DNA of 64,000 nucleotides from Thamnaconus septentrionalis (GCA_009823395.1 CM020502.1:18570444-18634443), one strand, 5' to 3'; counted from the first letter of the stretch, positions 37,472 through 50,000 are shown. Notes: generated by a model not told the origin, from the sequence alone. Numbers and translations: made by a program.

Positions 37472-37520
37472 CGCTGTTCGGCTATTTCTGACTGCACGGT
37501 GCCATGTCGTCTTTTCGCAG

Positions 37521-37639
37521 ATGGGATTAGCGTGACGGGGCTGCCCATCTCCAGCCCGCTCCGCCAAGTGCTCAAGCCCAGGTCGGATAGCAGGCCCGTG
37601 AGCAGCGAGTCCGGCAAGGCCGAGTACAACCACGTCAAG
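37521..37639 (+). CDS. trappc9: TRAPPC9 exon H
   Basis: The exon encodes DGISVTGLPISSPLRQVLK, then PRSDSRPVSSESGKAEYNHV and a final Lys. It matches the TRAPPC9 segment that links two beta-sandwich domains; the RSDSRPVSSES part is a variable hydrophilic loop. The acceptor is GTCTTTTCGCAG and the donor is GTAATC. Two leading bases complete Asp from exon G, and the exon ends on a codon boundary. Flanking intron sequence is partly duplicated further downstream (see findings), but no second copy of this exon is present. Confidence 0.94.
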
Positions 37640-38127
37640 GTAATCACACGCTTACAGCCGGCATCTCCCGAAATCCTTGACACGGCTCGTTCCGTTGCTC
37701 CGCTTTTGCCTTACGCTAATCTTCCCGCATATCAGGTGCAACTTCCTGAGGATTAGAAAGGTTCGGCTGTTTGACCGTCTTTCCGCTGCCCCGTTTCTGC
37801 TCCCGTCTCGCCATCGCGCTTTGCAAAATTGCAAAAATTGCAGCCAAGTCTACGGCATTTTACACCTCGGCTAAGTACATGGGTGACGTCGGGCTGGTGT
37901 CTCACCTCGGCCGCAGATGCATTGCAATCTTGCTGTGGCCGGCGTGGGGTATTTGGTGAAACTGTATCCGGTAATCTTGAGGGGGAACTCGCAGGGGTAG
38001 CATAGATCAAGTAGCGGGGAGGGAAAACGGGGATGAAAGCCCACTGAGCTGGACAGCAGAGGATGGATACAGCTTCTCCAACTCTCTCACAGCAGTGTGG
38101 ATCCATAAGCTTCCGGATGTGCATTAA

Positions 38128-38403
38128 TACGGAAGCGCATTGCTGCCACACTAGAAAAAAAACAGGGCTCAGTATCACGTTATAACTTCGTGATACTTTT
38201 CATGTAATTTGATAGTTTCACGAAACAACATGATAGTTTCACGTTGTGACGTGAAAATGATTATGAAATAGCGTGATAATTTCATGTTATAATGTACAAA
38301 TTATCACAAAATTCCGTGAGTTTCACGTTTTTACGTCATCATTTTCACGTTACGTGATACTGAGCCCTGTTTTTTTCTAGTGTGGCCACCATGCACTTCT
38401 GTA
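38128..38403. mobile_element. Foldback MITE, GAAGCGCATTGCTGCC family, copy 2
   Basis: The left end TACGGAAGCGCATTGCTGCC and the right end, whose complement begins TACAGAAGTGCAT, form an imperfect inverted repeat of about 34 bp that continues through CACACTAGAAAAAA. The flanks are CATTAA on both sides (38122-38127 and 38404-38409), a perfect 6-bp target duplication. The interior repeats AACGTGAAA and TTTCACGTT motifs and ACTGAGCCCTG / CAGGGCTCAGT, so nearly the whole element is self-complementary. Confidence 0.8.
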
Positions 38404-39216
38404 CATTAAAACACTTAATGTAACCCTTTGGCGCCATGGTCGCAAAATTGCGACAAGCGTCATTGCTGAATTAAACGGGCCATTGCGGCAAATATGGTGC
38501 TGAAAGTAGTTACTACTTTACACCAGGAGATGGCAGACACCAGCAAATAAAAGAACAATTCACCATAAAATGATCTCACCCAGTTTTATAATCTAAAATT
38601 TGAAGATTCAAGGTCCAAAACTTGGTGTCATTCTGCTGTTTCACAACGAACCCACAAATGGACGAATAAGTTGGCCACATACTGCAGCGTGATATAACAA
38701 CAGGGTGGGAAATATTTAACGACTCCACACTGGTTTGGCGGTACTGTCCAAATGTCTGGGTGACGCAGCAAACTGATTTATTTTGAAACAGCGACGCCAG
38801 TCGTGTTTTTTTAAATACTGCAAAAAAAAAAACCTTTACTGTCTTTCACATGTTATAAAAGATTTACAAAAAGAACATTCATCCCCAGTCCAGACGTATC
38901 CCCCTGAACTTTTGAGCCCCTTTTTATCGCCACTATTCAGAAACATGTCTTTGCAAATATTGGAGTGCCTTTTGAATAGCCTGACTGCCAACTGATACTG
39001 AACCTCAAACTTGTCAGTGTGTGCCTGATGGAATGGGTGTTTTGGCCCGGATAGCCAGGCAGATGCACAGGAAATTGAAGAAAAAAAATAGAAATAAATA
39101 TTTAAGCCCAACTGGCTGCCAGTCATGGAGGATATTTTCTGCATTCATCCAGCAACTTTTTTGGCATGCTTGGCGTGGATCTGAAAATCTTCATCGGGCT
39201 GCATGAACCACACCGA

Positions 39217-40200
39217 GCCATTATTATTTCGCTCAGTTTGGGATATTGTTGGCGTGTTTCGACTCGGTTGAATCATTCACTCCCATCTGTAATCATCGCA
39301 GGAGGAGCCAGCCGAGTTTTCCACCTTGCAGCCATTTTTATGTGAGTGCAAATTACTTGCTGCACTCAAAAGAGAAGCGCGTCTCTGTGTTGATTTCCTT
39401 TGAAAAGCCTTTGGACGCGTTATGCGTTGAGCCATGTTCCCTCATAGAACTGCGCCATTACGCATTTACATCAGAGCAGCGGGTCAACTCCAGTGTTGCC
39501 CAAGTGAATCATTGATGGTCTAAAGCAGTGGTCCCCAACCCCCGGGCCGCGGACCGGTGGTCATTTGGTACCGGGCCGGACAGAAAGAATAATTAGCTTC
39601 CGTTAAATTAATCCCGTTTCATTCATTACCTGAGTCTGAACAATTTTATTTTGAAAAATTACAGAATTATCTCATTTACGTCCATCTAACGCTCAACTCT
39701 TGACGCATGTCAATGGCGCTTGTCTCGGTCACCTGATACGTTACCGCGAGATTAAACCCACAAGCTTTCTAGCTTGTGGCGATCAACGATCAACGATCGC
39801 GCGTTCATGCCGGTCCGTGAAAATATTGTCTCACATTAAACCTGGCCGTGGTGCTAAAAAGGTTGGGGACTGCTGGTCTAAAGTGTTGCACCATCTGTGG
39901 AACATAAATGTAATAATAATAATAATAATAAGCAAACGGTCTGGGAGGTAAAACATAGAACTTTAAGAAAAAAACACTCAGCACCTCAATTTAATGAACA
40001 TGAAATGAACTCATAGATGGTGTTTTTTCAACATCAGCCAGCTGCTGTTATTATTATACTCAGTTTTGCAGGGATATTGTTGGTGTCTACCGACAGTGCT
40101 TGGCGCGCATATCGAAAGTTGTCACGTTTGGACACGGTTGAATCATTCACGCCCATCTGTAATGATCGCAGGAGGAGCTGACCGAGTTTTCCACCTGGCG
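39217..40200 (+). repeat. Duplicated intron segments (units B, A, B) split by a hAT element
   Basis: Unit B (39217-39340: GGATATTGTTGGCGTG, GGTTGAATCATTCAC, AGCCGAGTTTTCCACC) is followed by unit A copy 2 in two parts (39351-39460 and 39941-40046) and then unit B copy 2 (40047-40200). Two AAAGAG-rich stretches and the hAT insertion at 39526 separate the two parts of unit A. See findings for the proposed history. Confidence 0.7.
39526..39875. mobile_element. hAT-type non-autonomous element
   Basis: The ends CAGTGGTCCCCAACCCCCG and AGGTTGGGGACTGCTG are inverted. The flanks are a perfect 8-bp duplication, GTCTAAAG (39518-39525 and 39876-39883). At 350 bp with no transposase it is non-autonomous. 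The left third is GC-rich (GGGCCGCGGACCGG). Confidence 0.92.
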
Positions 40201-40224
40201 GTCTATTTTGTTTTTTGGGGTCGC

Positions 40225-40720
40225 CCAACCGAATCGTAAAAACGCCCTGCGGCTCGAAAATAAACGCGCTCGGCCGTCAGCATTTGGGACACGGCTTGAG
40301 CAAGTGAGAGCGAGGCCCGGCCGCTCGCTCGCTCAGATGCGCTCGTTTTCGGCCCGTTATTTACACATTTCCAGTGACTCATCTCTTGAGGTAGTGCGAA
40401 GGCGATTCCACAGCTTGCTTTCTGTGACACTGCCAATTACTCCTCTCACCTCTCGCCGCTGCAGCTTCCCGTTTCACTCCTCCCGCCCGCCCGCCCACCC
40501 TCCGTCGGAACGCTTTACCTCTTCGTGCTCCGCCGTGCTTTTCCAATAACCGCAGACAAAGGGGCGGCAGGTGCAGAGTTTTACCCAGATTTGGGCCCCC
40601 GCGCACGTCCAACTCTGACCCAGCAGGAGATTTATGTGGGAGCGAAGTGAAAAGACGTGGAATTTGTTTTTCACCAGGCGGGCGGCGCAGTGCCCGTGCG
40701 GGTTCTCTCCAGGTAACCGC
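40225..40720. promoter_or_regulatory. CpG-rich intronic block
   Basis: A GC- and CpG-rich stretch (CGCCCGCCCGCCCACC, GCTCGCTCGCTCAG, CCCGCGCACGTCC) in the large intron, directly after the duplicated units. It could be an internal promoter or unmethylated island. No start site or exon is visible. Confidence 0.25.
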
Positions 40721-41419
40721 AGCTTCTGAGGACGTGCTTGTCAGGCTAATTGGCGACTTTCAAATTGTCTGCCGCTGTGAGTGCGCGTGGCGTGAAATGA
40801 ACACCCGCCAAGTGGCAGCGGTGAGTAAAACAAAGCACGTCGACAAACTAAAAACACACACCACAACCACCAGTGGACAGTGGAAGATTTCCACTTGAAT
40901 TTATTGTCATTGTCACAAGGTATACCACAAAATTTATAGCAGTAAGGTATAACTCAAATCAAATCAAATAGATAACACATGTTCACAGTACTCAGAACAA
41001 GAAGAGTAAATGACAATAAATAGAAAGTGCAGCAGGTTATTGCAATTTGCCCTTATTTATTGTCCTTACAGGAATGTGTGAATGTATAACACTATACTCA
41101 CTTTGGATTACAATGAACGAGCACATTGTTAATCAAGAAGAAGAATGGGCAGATAAACAAATTACTAAGGGGACTGCATGGACGTTACTTTCTTTCATTT
41201 GACTCCATCAAAGTAAAACATTGCACTTTTAAATGATTGTAATTGATAAATGGCACTATTGCACTTCGGAATAAAGTAAAAAATGAATTGAGTAGTGCTA
41301 ATGTTATTTTAACTGCCCATAATTGTCAACTTTAAGCAATGTAGTTAGATTCTAATTGTAAAAACCTAAAAATACTAATCATTTTTAGTCAAACAAGGCT
41401 TTAATTTGCCCACTATTGG

Positions 41420-41565
41420 CAGATGGGGTTGTCTCTCCCTGTGGTGACCTGGCGTCATGTCCAGGGCGAAACCTCGGCTGTGACCCCGCCCCCTCCCCAA
41501 GGCAGCTGGGATAGACTGGCTGCAGCAGTGCAGGATCAGCGGTGATAGCAGATAGATGGTTTTAT
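41420..41565. repeat. Fragment of a common fish interspersed repeat
   Basis: GTGACCTGGCGTCATGTCCA, CTGTGACCCCGCCCCCT and CAGCTGGGATAGACTGGCTG follow the layout of a widespread fish repeat tail (TGGCGACCTGTCCAGGG … GGGATAGGCTCCAGC). Related pieces occur at about 59110-59175 and, inverted, 61258-61360. Confidence 0.5.
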
Positions 41566-43983
41566 GAGCTGCCCCGCCTGCACCTCTGATGAAGCAGACG
41601 TGCTCCCTGAAGGGACCGAGTGACACTCAGTTGAGCCACTTGTTCACTCTGAACAAAAAGTGAAGTAAATGATTGTCGTTCACCCGGAATTGCGCCGTTT
41701 TTTCAGCTTGAGGTCGTTTCCTTGGCTCCATGCGGCCACGATTTCAGCAGCCCCTCTCCGGACGCGGGAAAAATTCTGCTTCATGTACGTCTTTTATTTT
41801 ACCCCCAGTGGGACGCAAGCTAAATCAAAGTGTTCGCTTCGGTCGCACCTGTTGAACGACGACAACAAGTTTTCACTGTTGCCCCAGGTAAGTGCTCAAC
41901 AAATTCGTCGGACAAATTGCCAAGATGATTGATCTTAAACTCGCCGGGGGGAAAAAAGGGGAGGGGTATTGCATTTACGCTTCATAAAAGCCGATGCAAG
42001 CAGTTTTTCCACCCCTGTGCCCCCGCCCCCAACAATGAAGAGTGCGTCCCCGTGCTTCGTGTGCACCGAGGAAGAACCTGGCCTTCAGACAAAAAAAAGA
42101 AAAAAAAAGATTCTCTGCGCGCACACACAAAGAACGATGGTGGGGGTGGAGGGGGAGGGGGACGGACTGCTGAGGTGGTCAGAGCTTCTCCGGGGCTAAT
42201 CAAATCCGGTGGAGACAGAGGCAGAGTTGGCTGCCTGCCTGCCTGCCTTGGTGCTATTTTTAGAAGCCCAGCCCCGCCGGTGGCAGTTTAGCTGTCTTTG
42301 CAGATACAGATCCCGCCTCATAATGCAGATATTTATGACTGCCACAGCTGTCTGCCCAAGTGTGAAGCTTTAGATGAACAGCCATTGATTTTTTTTTTCT
42401 CTTTTTTTTTTTGTTCTTTTCCTCTGGGTTCAAAATGCTTTGGCTTCAAGCATCTTCTTTTTTTTTCGCCTGCTGACGATCAATATATATATTTTTTAAG
42501 TTCTTCGCATTTTAAATCAAAGCTTCCGGCTTTGCTTTGCTTTAAGCATTATGTTGCGAAGTTATTTTTTTCTTCCGTTTTTGTTTTTTTTTTTTTTAGG
42601 CCGAGAAGACCTCCCTCATGGGTGTCTTAGCGATTGCTGTTTTATTATTTTTTTTAGATCTCACATTGCCTTTGTGATGCGGGCCTTGCAATCAAAGTGT
42701 GCTTCTCTTTCTGTCCTTAAATAAGGTGTTAAACAGCCTTCGCAAAAAAACAAAAAACAACCCCAGACGCACAAACGAGTCGAGGTTTCTCCTCAAATGA
42801 TACAAAATGCTCTCGGCTCATTTATCGAGTCGAGAATCCATCTTAAATGGATCACTGCTCCTGCATCGAGTAATGACCCCTGGGGATGAAAAAAATTATT
42901 GTAGCGTCTTTCTTTCTTTTCTCCCCCCCCTCCTCGACGATACGTCAGACACAAGCGCCAGCGAGTGCAGCTTGAGCTTCTCTCCGCGTGCTTCCGAAGT
43001 GACGCGGCCGCATTGCTTGGCCTGGGGAAATAACAATCAGCTGTCGCGCAAAGGTGGAAAAGCAGCAATACCTTCCAATTAGTCTTTCATATCCCTAAAA
43101 TGGCAGATGAGGCCGGGCTGCCGCCGCCACACGAAAACAATGCCTGTTTAATCTGCTATTGATGTCGAAAATCACTCAGGCTGCGGGCGAGTCGATGGAA
43201 TTTTATTGGTGTTTGTTTAGATTTCGCTCCGGAGAGGGAAGAAAGACGAGGACTTGGAGGGAGGAGGGGATAAAAGCAATAATTCAGCAAACCTAATGAA
43301 GAAAAGGAGGAGGGAAGTGGAGTTGGAGGAGGAGAGGTGAACAAATGACTGCGTATCCCAGCGGCCCCCCCTCGGGAGTGGCGAGCTCTGCGTAGCGTGC
43401 CGCTATCCGTTCATCTGCATGTCTATTTTTAGACGCCGGCGGCGTCGGGTCTCGCGCGGCGCCTCCAGCCTCCGCCAGGCGACGGCGTCTTCGGCGACGG
43501 GGAGGTGGCGAGCGCGAGACAATTAAGGCTAATCAAAAGGCGTAATCATCGTCGGGAACACACACACACAGAAACAAGCAGCGCACCCACCGTCGCCGGC
43601 TGTTTGCCAAAATTCTTCTTCTCTTCTTTTTTTCTCTATTCCTACGAGCCTTTTAATCCCAGAGTGCCGTGTTTACCTCCACGCGGCAGGCCTCCCTGAT
43701 TGGAATTTTCCGACGTGCAGCTGCAAAGCACAGCTGTGCTCCTGCTCCTTCCCTCTGAACTCTTCTTCTACTTTTGTAAGAAAAATTAAAAAAAAAAAAA
43801 AAAAAAAAGGTGAGAAAAATATGAAGGACTCCCTCTCTCTTTCCCCTCAAACTGCGGGCAAGAGAAGCATGCAGTAGGGTGAATGAGAAAACTCCTCGTG
43901 TGGAGATTCTGCGGACGACATGGCCGACCTGATGCATCCATCATAAAAGAAGTCCAGCTAGCCACCTACACCCAAGGGAACAT

Positions 43984-44474
43984 TTAAGGGTTAAATGTGT
44001 AATATTTGGAGATTTGTCCAGAAGAAAAGCTGGGATAGTGACACCCAGTGGTTACATTTGAATGAGATTGCAGCATCACCCAGTGGTTACATCCCTCCAG
44101 CATCTTTCCTGAGCTTGCCAGTGAGCTACCCACGGTGGCCTGCACACCCAAACCTGGATACCTTGTCCACCTTCTTCTTCGTTGGTTTATTTTAAGATGT
44201 GGGCAGTCACCCTAATTACAAAATGCGCATCCTGGATTGTTCACACCAGCTTCCTTAAGGGTATGGTGGTGCAAGATGGCAGCCAGCTGGGAACAAGGGC
44301 CTTGCTATACTGTATATATATTCTTATTTATATATGAGAACATTTATAAGCGTAGGAAAACCAAACTGCTTTTGTTGTACTGCGATTATATGCTTTATTA
44401 ATGTATTTATGGACAGTATATTAAATGTTTCACCAATATACAAATCCAGCCAAGTATTACACACTGGACATTTT
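43984..44474 (+). mobile_element. MITE, TTAAAGGTCCA family, copy 4
   Basis: It starts TTAAGGGTTAAATGTGTAAT and ends TATTACACACTGGACA, an imperfect terminal inverted repeat. It shares TGGTGCAAGATGGCA, CCTGGATACCTTGTCCACC and TTTTGTTGTACTGC with copy 3. Near its left end a short direct repeat, CACCCAGTGGTTACAT, occurs twice about 30 bases apart. Confidence 0.75.
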
Positions 44475-46369
44475 CAAAGGGTCCCATTATCAAAAACTGA
44501 CCTTTTCAGCTTTTAACATTTATTTTTGTGTCACTAGCATCCCAACCAACGCTTCAAATACGAAAATGACAACTTGTAGCTTTCCAAGGTCGACTGGCTT
44601 TTCCCTGTTCTTGCGCTGAAACAAGCCATTCGGATTTTGCTCGACTTTCTAAATCACAAATCGAGTTGACTATCGCCACAATGTTTTGTTTTGTTTTTTT
44701 TGTTTTTTGTTGTTTTAATGTGGTGAAGGTGTCCCCGCCTGAGAGCTAGTTGATATTTACCCTAGTGTGTGCCTAGCCAATCACAAGGAAGTGGGCCTGT
44801 ACTAAGGCAGAGCCACAGACGGAGCTGTTCAGGGAGGGGGGAGGAAGAGAGGTAGAACAGCCTCTTCAGGCTGAGTGAGAGAATTGTTTTTGTAAGGCCT
44901 TTACAGCTCAAACTAGGAGTTGTTTGTTGTTTAATGTTGAAAGTACACCACATTTGTTTTCCAAATCTGGAAATGGGCCCCTCCATTACTCTGATATATA
45001 TCCGGTGAAAAAGCTCCTATCGCATCCTGCTTCCTCCAGTCTTGCCCCTCTAATAACGCTGCCCGTAAATTACTACGCTTCTGCAATGCAGCTTGCAAAG
45101 CATTGAATCACTAAATCTCCACGTCGGCCTTTTACATATACTGCGGCTTTTGATTATGCAAATTGACTTTGGCGTTTCCCATAGAAGCCGTCGGCTGCTT
45201 GTTAGATCAAATGGGGACTGCCAGCGTTCGTTTGTACTGTAACGGAGCGTGGGCGCTTCCCCGTGAGTCAGCAAACTTCAAGTTCACCTCGCCGCCACCA
45301 CGCTGCAGTGAGTTTGAGCTTTCCATGCTTTGATTTCAATTTTTATTTTTTGCGTCCACACATGTGACGAAGACAGCACTTGTAGGTTTTGTCCTCGATG
45401 ACCTGTCACTGGGCGCCTCTCCCCTCCCCTCCGGCGCCCCCTGTCTTTCACTGGCTGCCCCAAATGATCTGGTCCATTAAGACCGTTAGCCTCGGGGTAA
45501 ACTGACTTTTCAAATCGCCCCCGTAATCACTTGCAATGTAAATCACACCACTCTGCTGGGGTTCCTGGGGCAGCTTCTTCATGAGAGAGAATGAGCTCTG
45601 AATTGTGCCTCGGCCCATAGAATTCAATAGAAGTTCCCATGCCAAGGCCGCCCGTGTGCGTGGGGCATATTGAAATACAAACCTTGCTTTATGGTGTGTG
45701 GAGGAACTGCTAAATTGTTTACAGACCAGTCCCTCCTCCTGAAATGCACAAGGAGGTGCACGTCATATTTTCCTGTTTTTTGTTCTTAATTAATGTATTC
45801 ATTTTTTTTAACTATAACTTTAGCAATACCCAAGGTCTTAGCCGACCAACAGGCTTAAGGTCGAAATGTGCATAAAGCGCTGCATTTATTAGTTGCTGTC
45901 CAGCTCCGTAATTAGTGCCGCTTGGTTTCTGTCTCTCACAATGTCCGAATTAGTTTTTTCCTTTTCATTTCCCCAGTGCTATGCGAAGATTGAACTGACT
46001 GTGGACCGTTTGTAGACAGGTAATTTTAAAAATGTCTTGCCGGGAAATGGGACATTGTGACAGGTGATTTTCAGCGTCGTGCCAAAAATCCTCAGTAGCG
46101 TCTGCGAAATTACACCATGAAATAAAAGAGGAGGAAAAAAGCAGATAAAATTTGGCTGGCTGAGATTGTTTTTAGCAAGCCATTGTAATGTAACAACTCT
46201 GATATCCTTGATGTCCGGAAAAGAGACTAGTGGGAATGGAATAAACTGCCAACCTCCCTGCTAGAGTCTGAAAACCGGTGGATGACAGATTCCATGTTAA
46301 CATGAAAGAGAAGTTGATTTGAGTTGATGACCATTTTCAAGTGTACTCAGCGAGAGCTACCATATAGAC

Positions 46370-47232
46370 CAGGGGTCGGGAACCTTTTTGGCTAAGAGAG
46401 ACAAAAAAATCAAATATTTTAAAAATTATTTTCGTGAGAGCCATGCAATATTTATTATTTTTAATTAGTAACTCTTAATACAACTAAATACAGAGATTTC
46501 GCCAAACTGGAGTCTGAAGGAAGCACTGTGGCCGTTTCCACGTCTAACCTCCGCGCCTCTTCTCTCATCTCCCTTTTCCACTGTGTCTTTGTCCGCGGTG
46601 CGTGGGGGGAACCATCCTGGCATCAAAATGTTGTTTTATTGCTGTGCAGAGAATTTAAGTATGAGAGCGAATTACGAAACCACCGCGTGCACGCAGTGTC
46701 CAGAAATGCCGCTGCCTGCGCTAAAGTTGAGCACAGTGGCACTTCTGCTTTAATTGCGTCCTTATTATCAATTGATCCAGATTGCCACACGGGCTTCAGA
46801 ACTATCTGTCAAAGCTAAAAATATATATATATATATTTTTTCTGCAAAAGGGTTTGCGCTGTATAAATCAGCATGCAAACTTTCGGATTAAACGGCGGGA
46901 AGTTATGCTTCACCTCACAATGACTCGTGTAGGCTACCGCATTTAATCCAATAATAATAGAGGTGTCGAACCCTGAAGCACAGATGTGATAGGCTCCAGC
47001 AGCTCAACTCTGAACATTTGCGGTAAAAAAAATATTGTAGCCTATAAAATGCACAAGAATTTTTTGAGGAAGATTAATTTTAACACAGTGATTTTTATAA
47101 TGTTTTACTTGAAAATCAGCAGAATTATTCATTACTTGTGTTAAGAAATGTCAGCTAAGATTTTTCTGTGAGCCAGATGCCGTCATCAAAAGAGCCGCAT
47201 CTGGCTCGCGAGCCATAGCTTCCCAACCCCTG
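46370..47232. mobile_element. hAT-type element, 0.86 kb
   Basis: It begins CAGGGGTCGGGAACC and ends CTTCCCAACCCCTG, inverted. It is flanked by a perfect 8-bp duplication, ATATAGAC (46362-46369 and 47233-47240). Subterminal AGAGAGACA and GAGCCGCATCTGGCTC regions are typical of this group. The 96-codon open frame inside (46528-46818) shows no transposase motif that I recognise. Confidence 0.9.
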
Positions 47233-47937
47233 ATATAGACACAGGACTTTCCACAAGTATAAGCTCTGCATGCAGAAGTTGATCGTGACGTGAGGATGTA
47301 AAATTCCCCTATTTTCGCCATAAGCAGGGTTATAAGTTGAAATGACTCAGACCAAAGCCAATTTTGCGTTGGCCTGTGCGTAATCAACCGAAAAGAGGCT
47401 TAGCTCGAAATTCAGCCCGGCTTCCAAAAGGTCATCATAATATCCAGTTGGTCAGCCTTTATGCTTGTTTGTGTCTGAAAATTGCTTGTGTATGCAAGCC
47501 CGGTGGTAAAATTAGAGGAGAATCGAGCATCCCCTCATGCTCGCTGGACTTGAATCCATGTGTGAAATCTGCCGGGTCCGGCCAAGTGTGGCTCCATATA
47601 CCGCAGCGCTTGATGACTGAACCGAACTGGTGTTAATCGGACGACCTCAGCTGCACGCCAGTCACCCCAACACAGGATGTTTAGATGCGAGCGTGCTTCA
47701 CCAACCAGCACACCAGCTTTTTGTTCCATTCGACTGGCGTGTATGTGTGTGTTTGTGTGTGTGTGTGTGTATGTGTGGGTGCTTGGTTAAGCATCGGAAA
47801 TGTATACTCAGCAACACCATGTCATTTATCATGTGCTATCAGGCCATAGACCTTTCAGCTTTTACCTTTCGCTTTTTCTCATCTTTGGCCCTGACCCCAA
47901 CATCGTTATGGCTGACTGGGTGTTTATATACTATCAG

Positions 47938-47962
47938 GGTGGTGGTGGTGGTGGTGGTGGTG
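47938..47962. repeat. GGT microsatellite
   Basis: Eight GGT units; on the opposite strand it reads ACC. A TG repeat lies nearby at about 47736-47772. Confidence 0.9.
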
Positions 47963-49336
47963 GGGAGTAGTACGGAGAGGTTTTTACATGCATGATTCTG
48001 TTCAGAACCAAAGGGCCGTTTGAAATAGCCACCTCTGCTCATCGGAGCAGAGACAGCTCTCTACAGAAGCACAATCTAGCTGCTCTTTCTTTTGGGTAGC
48101 ATTTTGCCCCAACACAATGTGCCTCCGCTCTTTGATCACAGTAATTGCACCTATTGTCAAACTAATCCAGTAGAACACCTATGAAAGGATTTCAGGAAAT
48201 GCGGCCAATTGTCAAGTTATAATTATGGTTGTGGGTCAGCTGGCGTTGGCCATGAGGACACACTGAGTCGCCGTTGGGACAAATGAAGGTAAACTGATAG
48301 AATTTAATTGAATCAAATTCAGCTTTCAGACCTGAAAGGCGGAAACAGTTTTTCGGTCGGCTAAGATCACTTGCTCTGTTTCAATAAAGACAAAGAAATC
48401 CCCCACAAGGGAGCGTACAAGCTGTTTTTGCAAATGGGATTTGAAGTTTTGTCAAATTTTAATATTACCGTGAAATTGTAAATGCCATAGTCTTCAACAA
48501 GTGCATTGAAACTCCCTACTACCTTTGGCAAAGCACCAAAAATCAAGAGGGCATGTGTCCGTCCTCATTATTTCCTTTCCTTTGCCGTCATGCAATGGAG
48601 ACCATCGGAGTCACCATTCCAACTTCAAAGATGTTGCACATCAGTATTCCAGCGCGCCATGATCACTCGGATCGGTTTTGCAGAGGCCACATTTGAAGTG
48701 TTTAAATGACCCTGATGTTATAACCAGCTAGAGGACTGCTCTTTTACATATTTGCACAAGCTGCACACGCCTGTTTCCTTGGAAACCTGGCTTGGCTGGA
48801 TCAATACACAGAAAGTAATCTTAAAGTGTTTGAGAATAATGTTTGAACGACGGATATGTTTTTTTTTTTTTTTAAATAATAATAATAAAACATGATCTCT
48901 TAAAGCTGTGCGAACTCACTGAAGGGCTCTAAACAATAAAATAAGTCAAATACATTAACTCCTTACCTTTGATGATGAGTCTACCAGCGAGCTGCCTTGT
49001 GTCCACACAGAGATAAGATGTGTACAGTTTAAATTAGAATCTGCGGCGGGAACAAAAAGCCCTGCCGCCCTCCGGTGCAAAGAGAGGATGATTATCTGAT
49101 TCAATCAAAGGACTTTCACGTCGCTCCGCCTCGCGGTGTGCGCTGCCACTCCGGGGATGTCAGTCGGTTGGGAAATCTGTAATGAAGCAGGTGACGGATG
49201 CGTTTCAAATATTCTCTGGTCATTTCAAAGCACTATCACGTCTGAGGTTGTGCCATTGTGTTGAATATCATTAGCGGCCAGACCTCGCGTGCATTTTCCA
49301 GCGGTTTTACAAACTCCACCTTGGCTTAGTTGACAG

Positions 49337-49488
49337 TAGCTGTGTTTCCATGACAGTTTTTTGCAAAAAAAAAAAAAAAAAAAGCGATATGTCTAAAATT
49401 TTGACAAAGTACAATTGTGATTCATAGGTGTTTTTTTATTGTAATATTTAGGTTTTGCGAAATTCTAGGGGTAATGGAAACGCAGCTA
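49337..49488 (-). mobile_element. MITE, AGCTGCGTTTCCAT family, copy 5 (internally deleted)
   Basis: Left end TAGCTGTGTTTCCATGAC and right end GGTAATGGAAACGCAGCTA are intact, but the whole central block is missing, leaving 152 bp. An A-run of about 20 follows the left end. Confidence 0.8.
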
Positions 49489-49942
49489 TTGTTAACGAAA
49501 ATGGAAATTATTATTGTCGCTCACTGGATCAACATCTGCATGCCTGAATGCAGTGTCTTAATGCTGCCATGTGATTGAACAGCAATTTATGTTGCTGTTC
49601 AATCATTTTCGTTTGTTTGTTAACATCCCCATTAGCGCCTGCATAGCATCAACTGTTCTACCCGAGGTCTAAAACAATGATATAACCATAAAGGAACTCA
49701 CGTTCACATCAGACAGCATGACACACTGACATGACAAAACAATACAAGCACATTTCAAATGATACAACTGACTAAAACAATAACAATATTACAATGACTG
49801 GCAACAGAATAATAAATAGAAAGCTTCAATTACCATGATTTTTATCAATATAGTATATTTGGATATCAAAATATGAAATATAATATATAACCATAGGACT
49901 CTTGGGGATCTATACATACACGCGTACACTCAAATTAATTAG

Positions 49943-49944
<2 letters not shown>

Positions 49945-50000
<56 letters not shown>
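49945..50000. repeat. TA microsatellite
   Basis: Twenty-eight uninterrupted AT units. Confidence 0.95.

Larger units (their letters stand above)
32544..37520 (+). other. trappc9: TRAPPC9 intron G-H
   Basis: The 5.0-kb intron contains a truncated hAT-like repeat (from 32580), a CTT microsatellite (33511-33549), a compound TA/TG microsatellite (36801-36880) followed by a Tc1 transposase fragment (36881-37185), and the first copy of a duplicated segment (37262-37471). A full palindromic TGACGTCA lies at 36601-36608. The remainder has no recognisable gene. Confidence 0.65.

Noticed and set aside
46528..46818. 96-codon frame inside the hAT element as a transposase
   Set aside because: No BED zinc-finger, DDE or hATC motif is visible; it is too short and unrelated to the superfamily.
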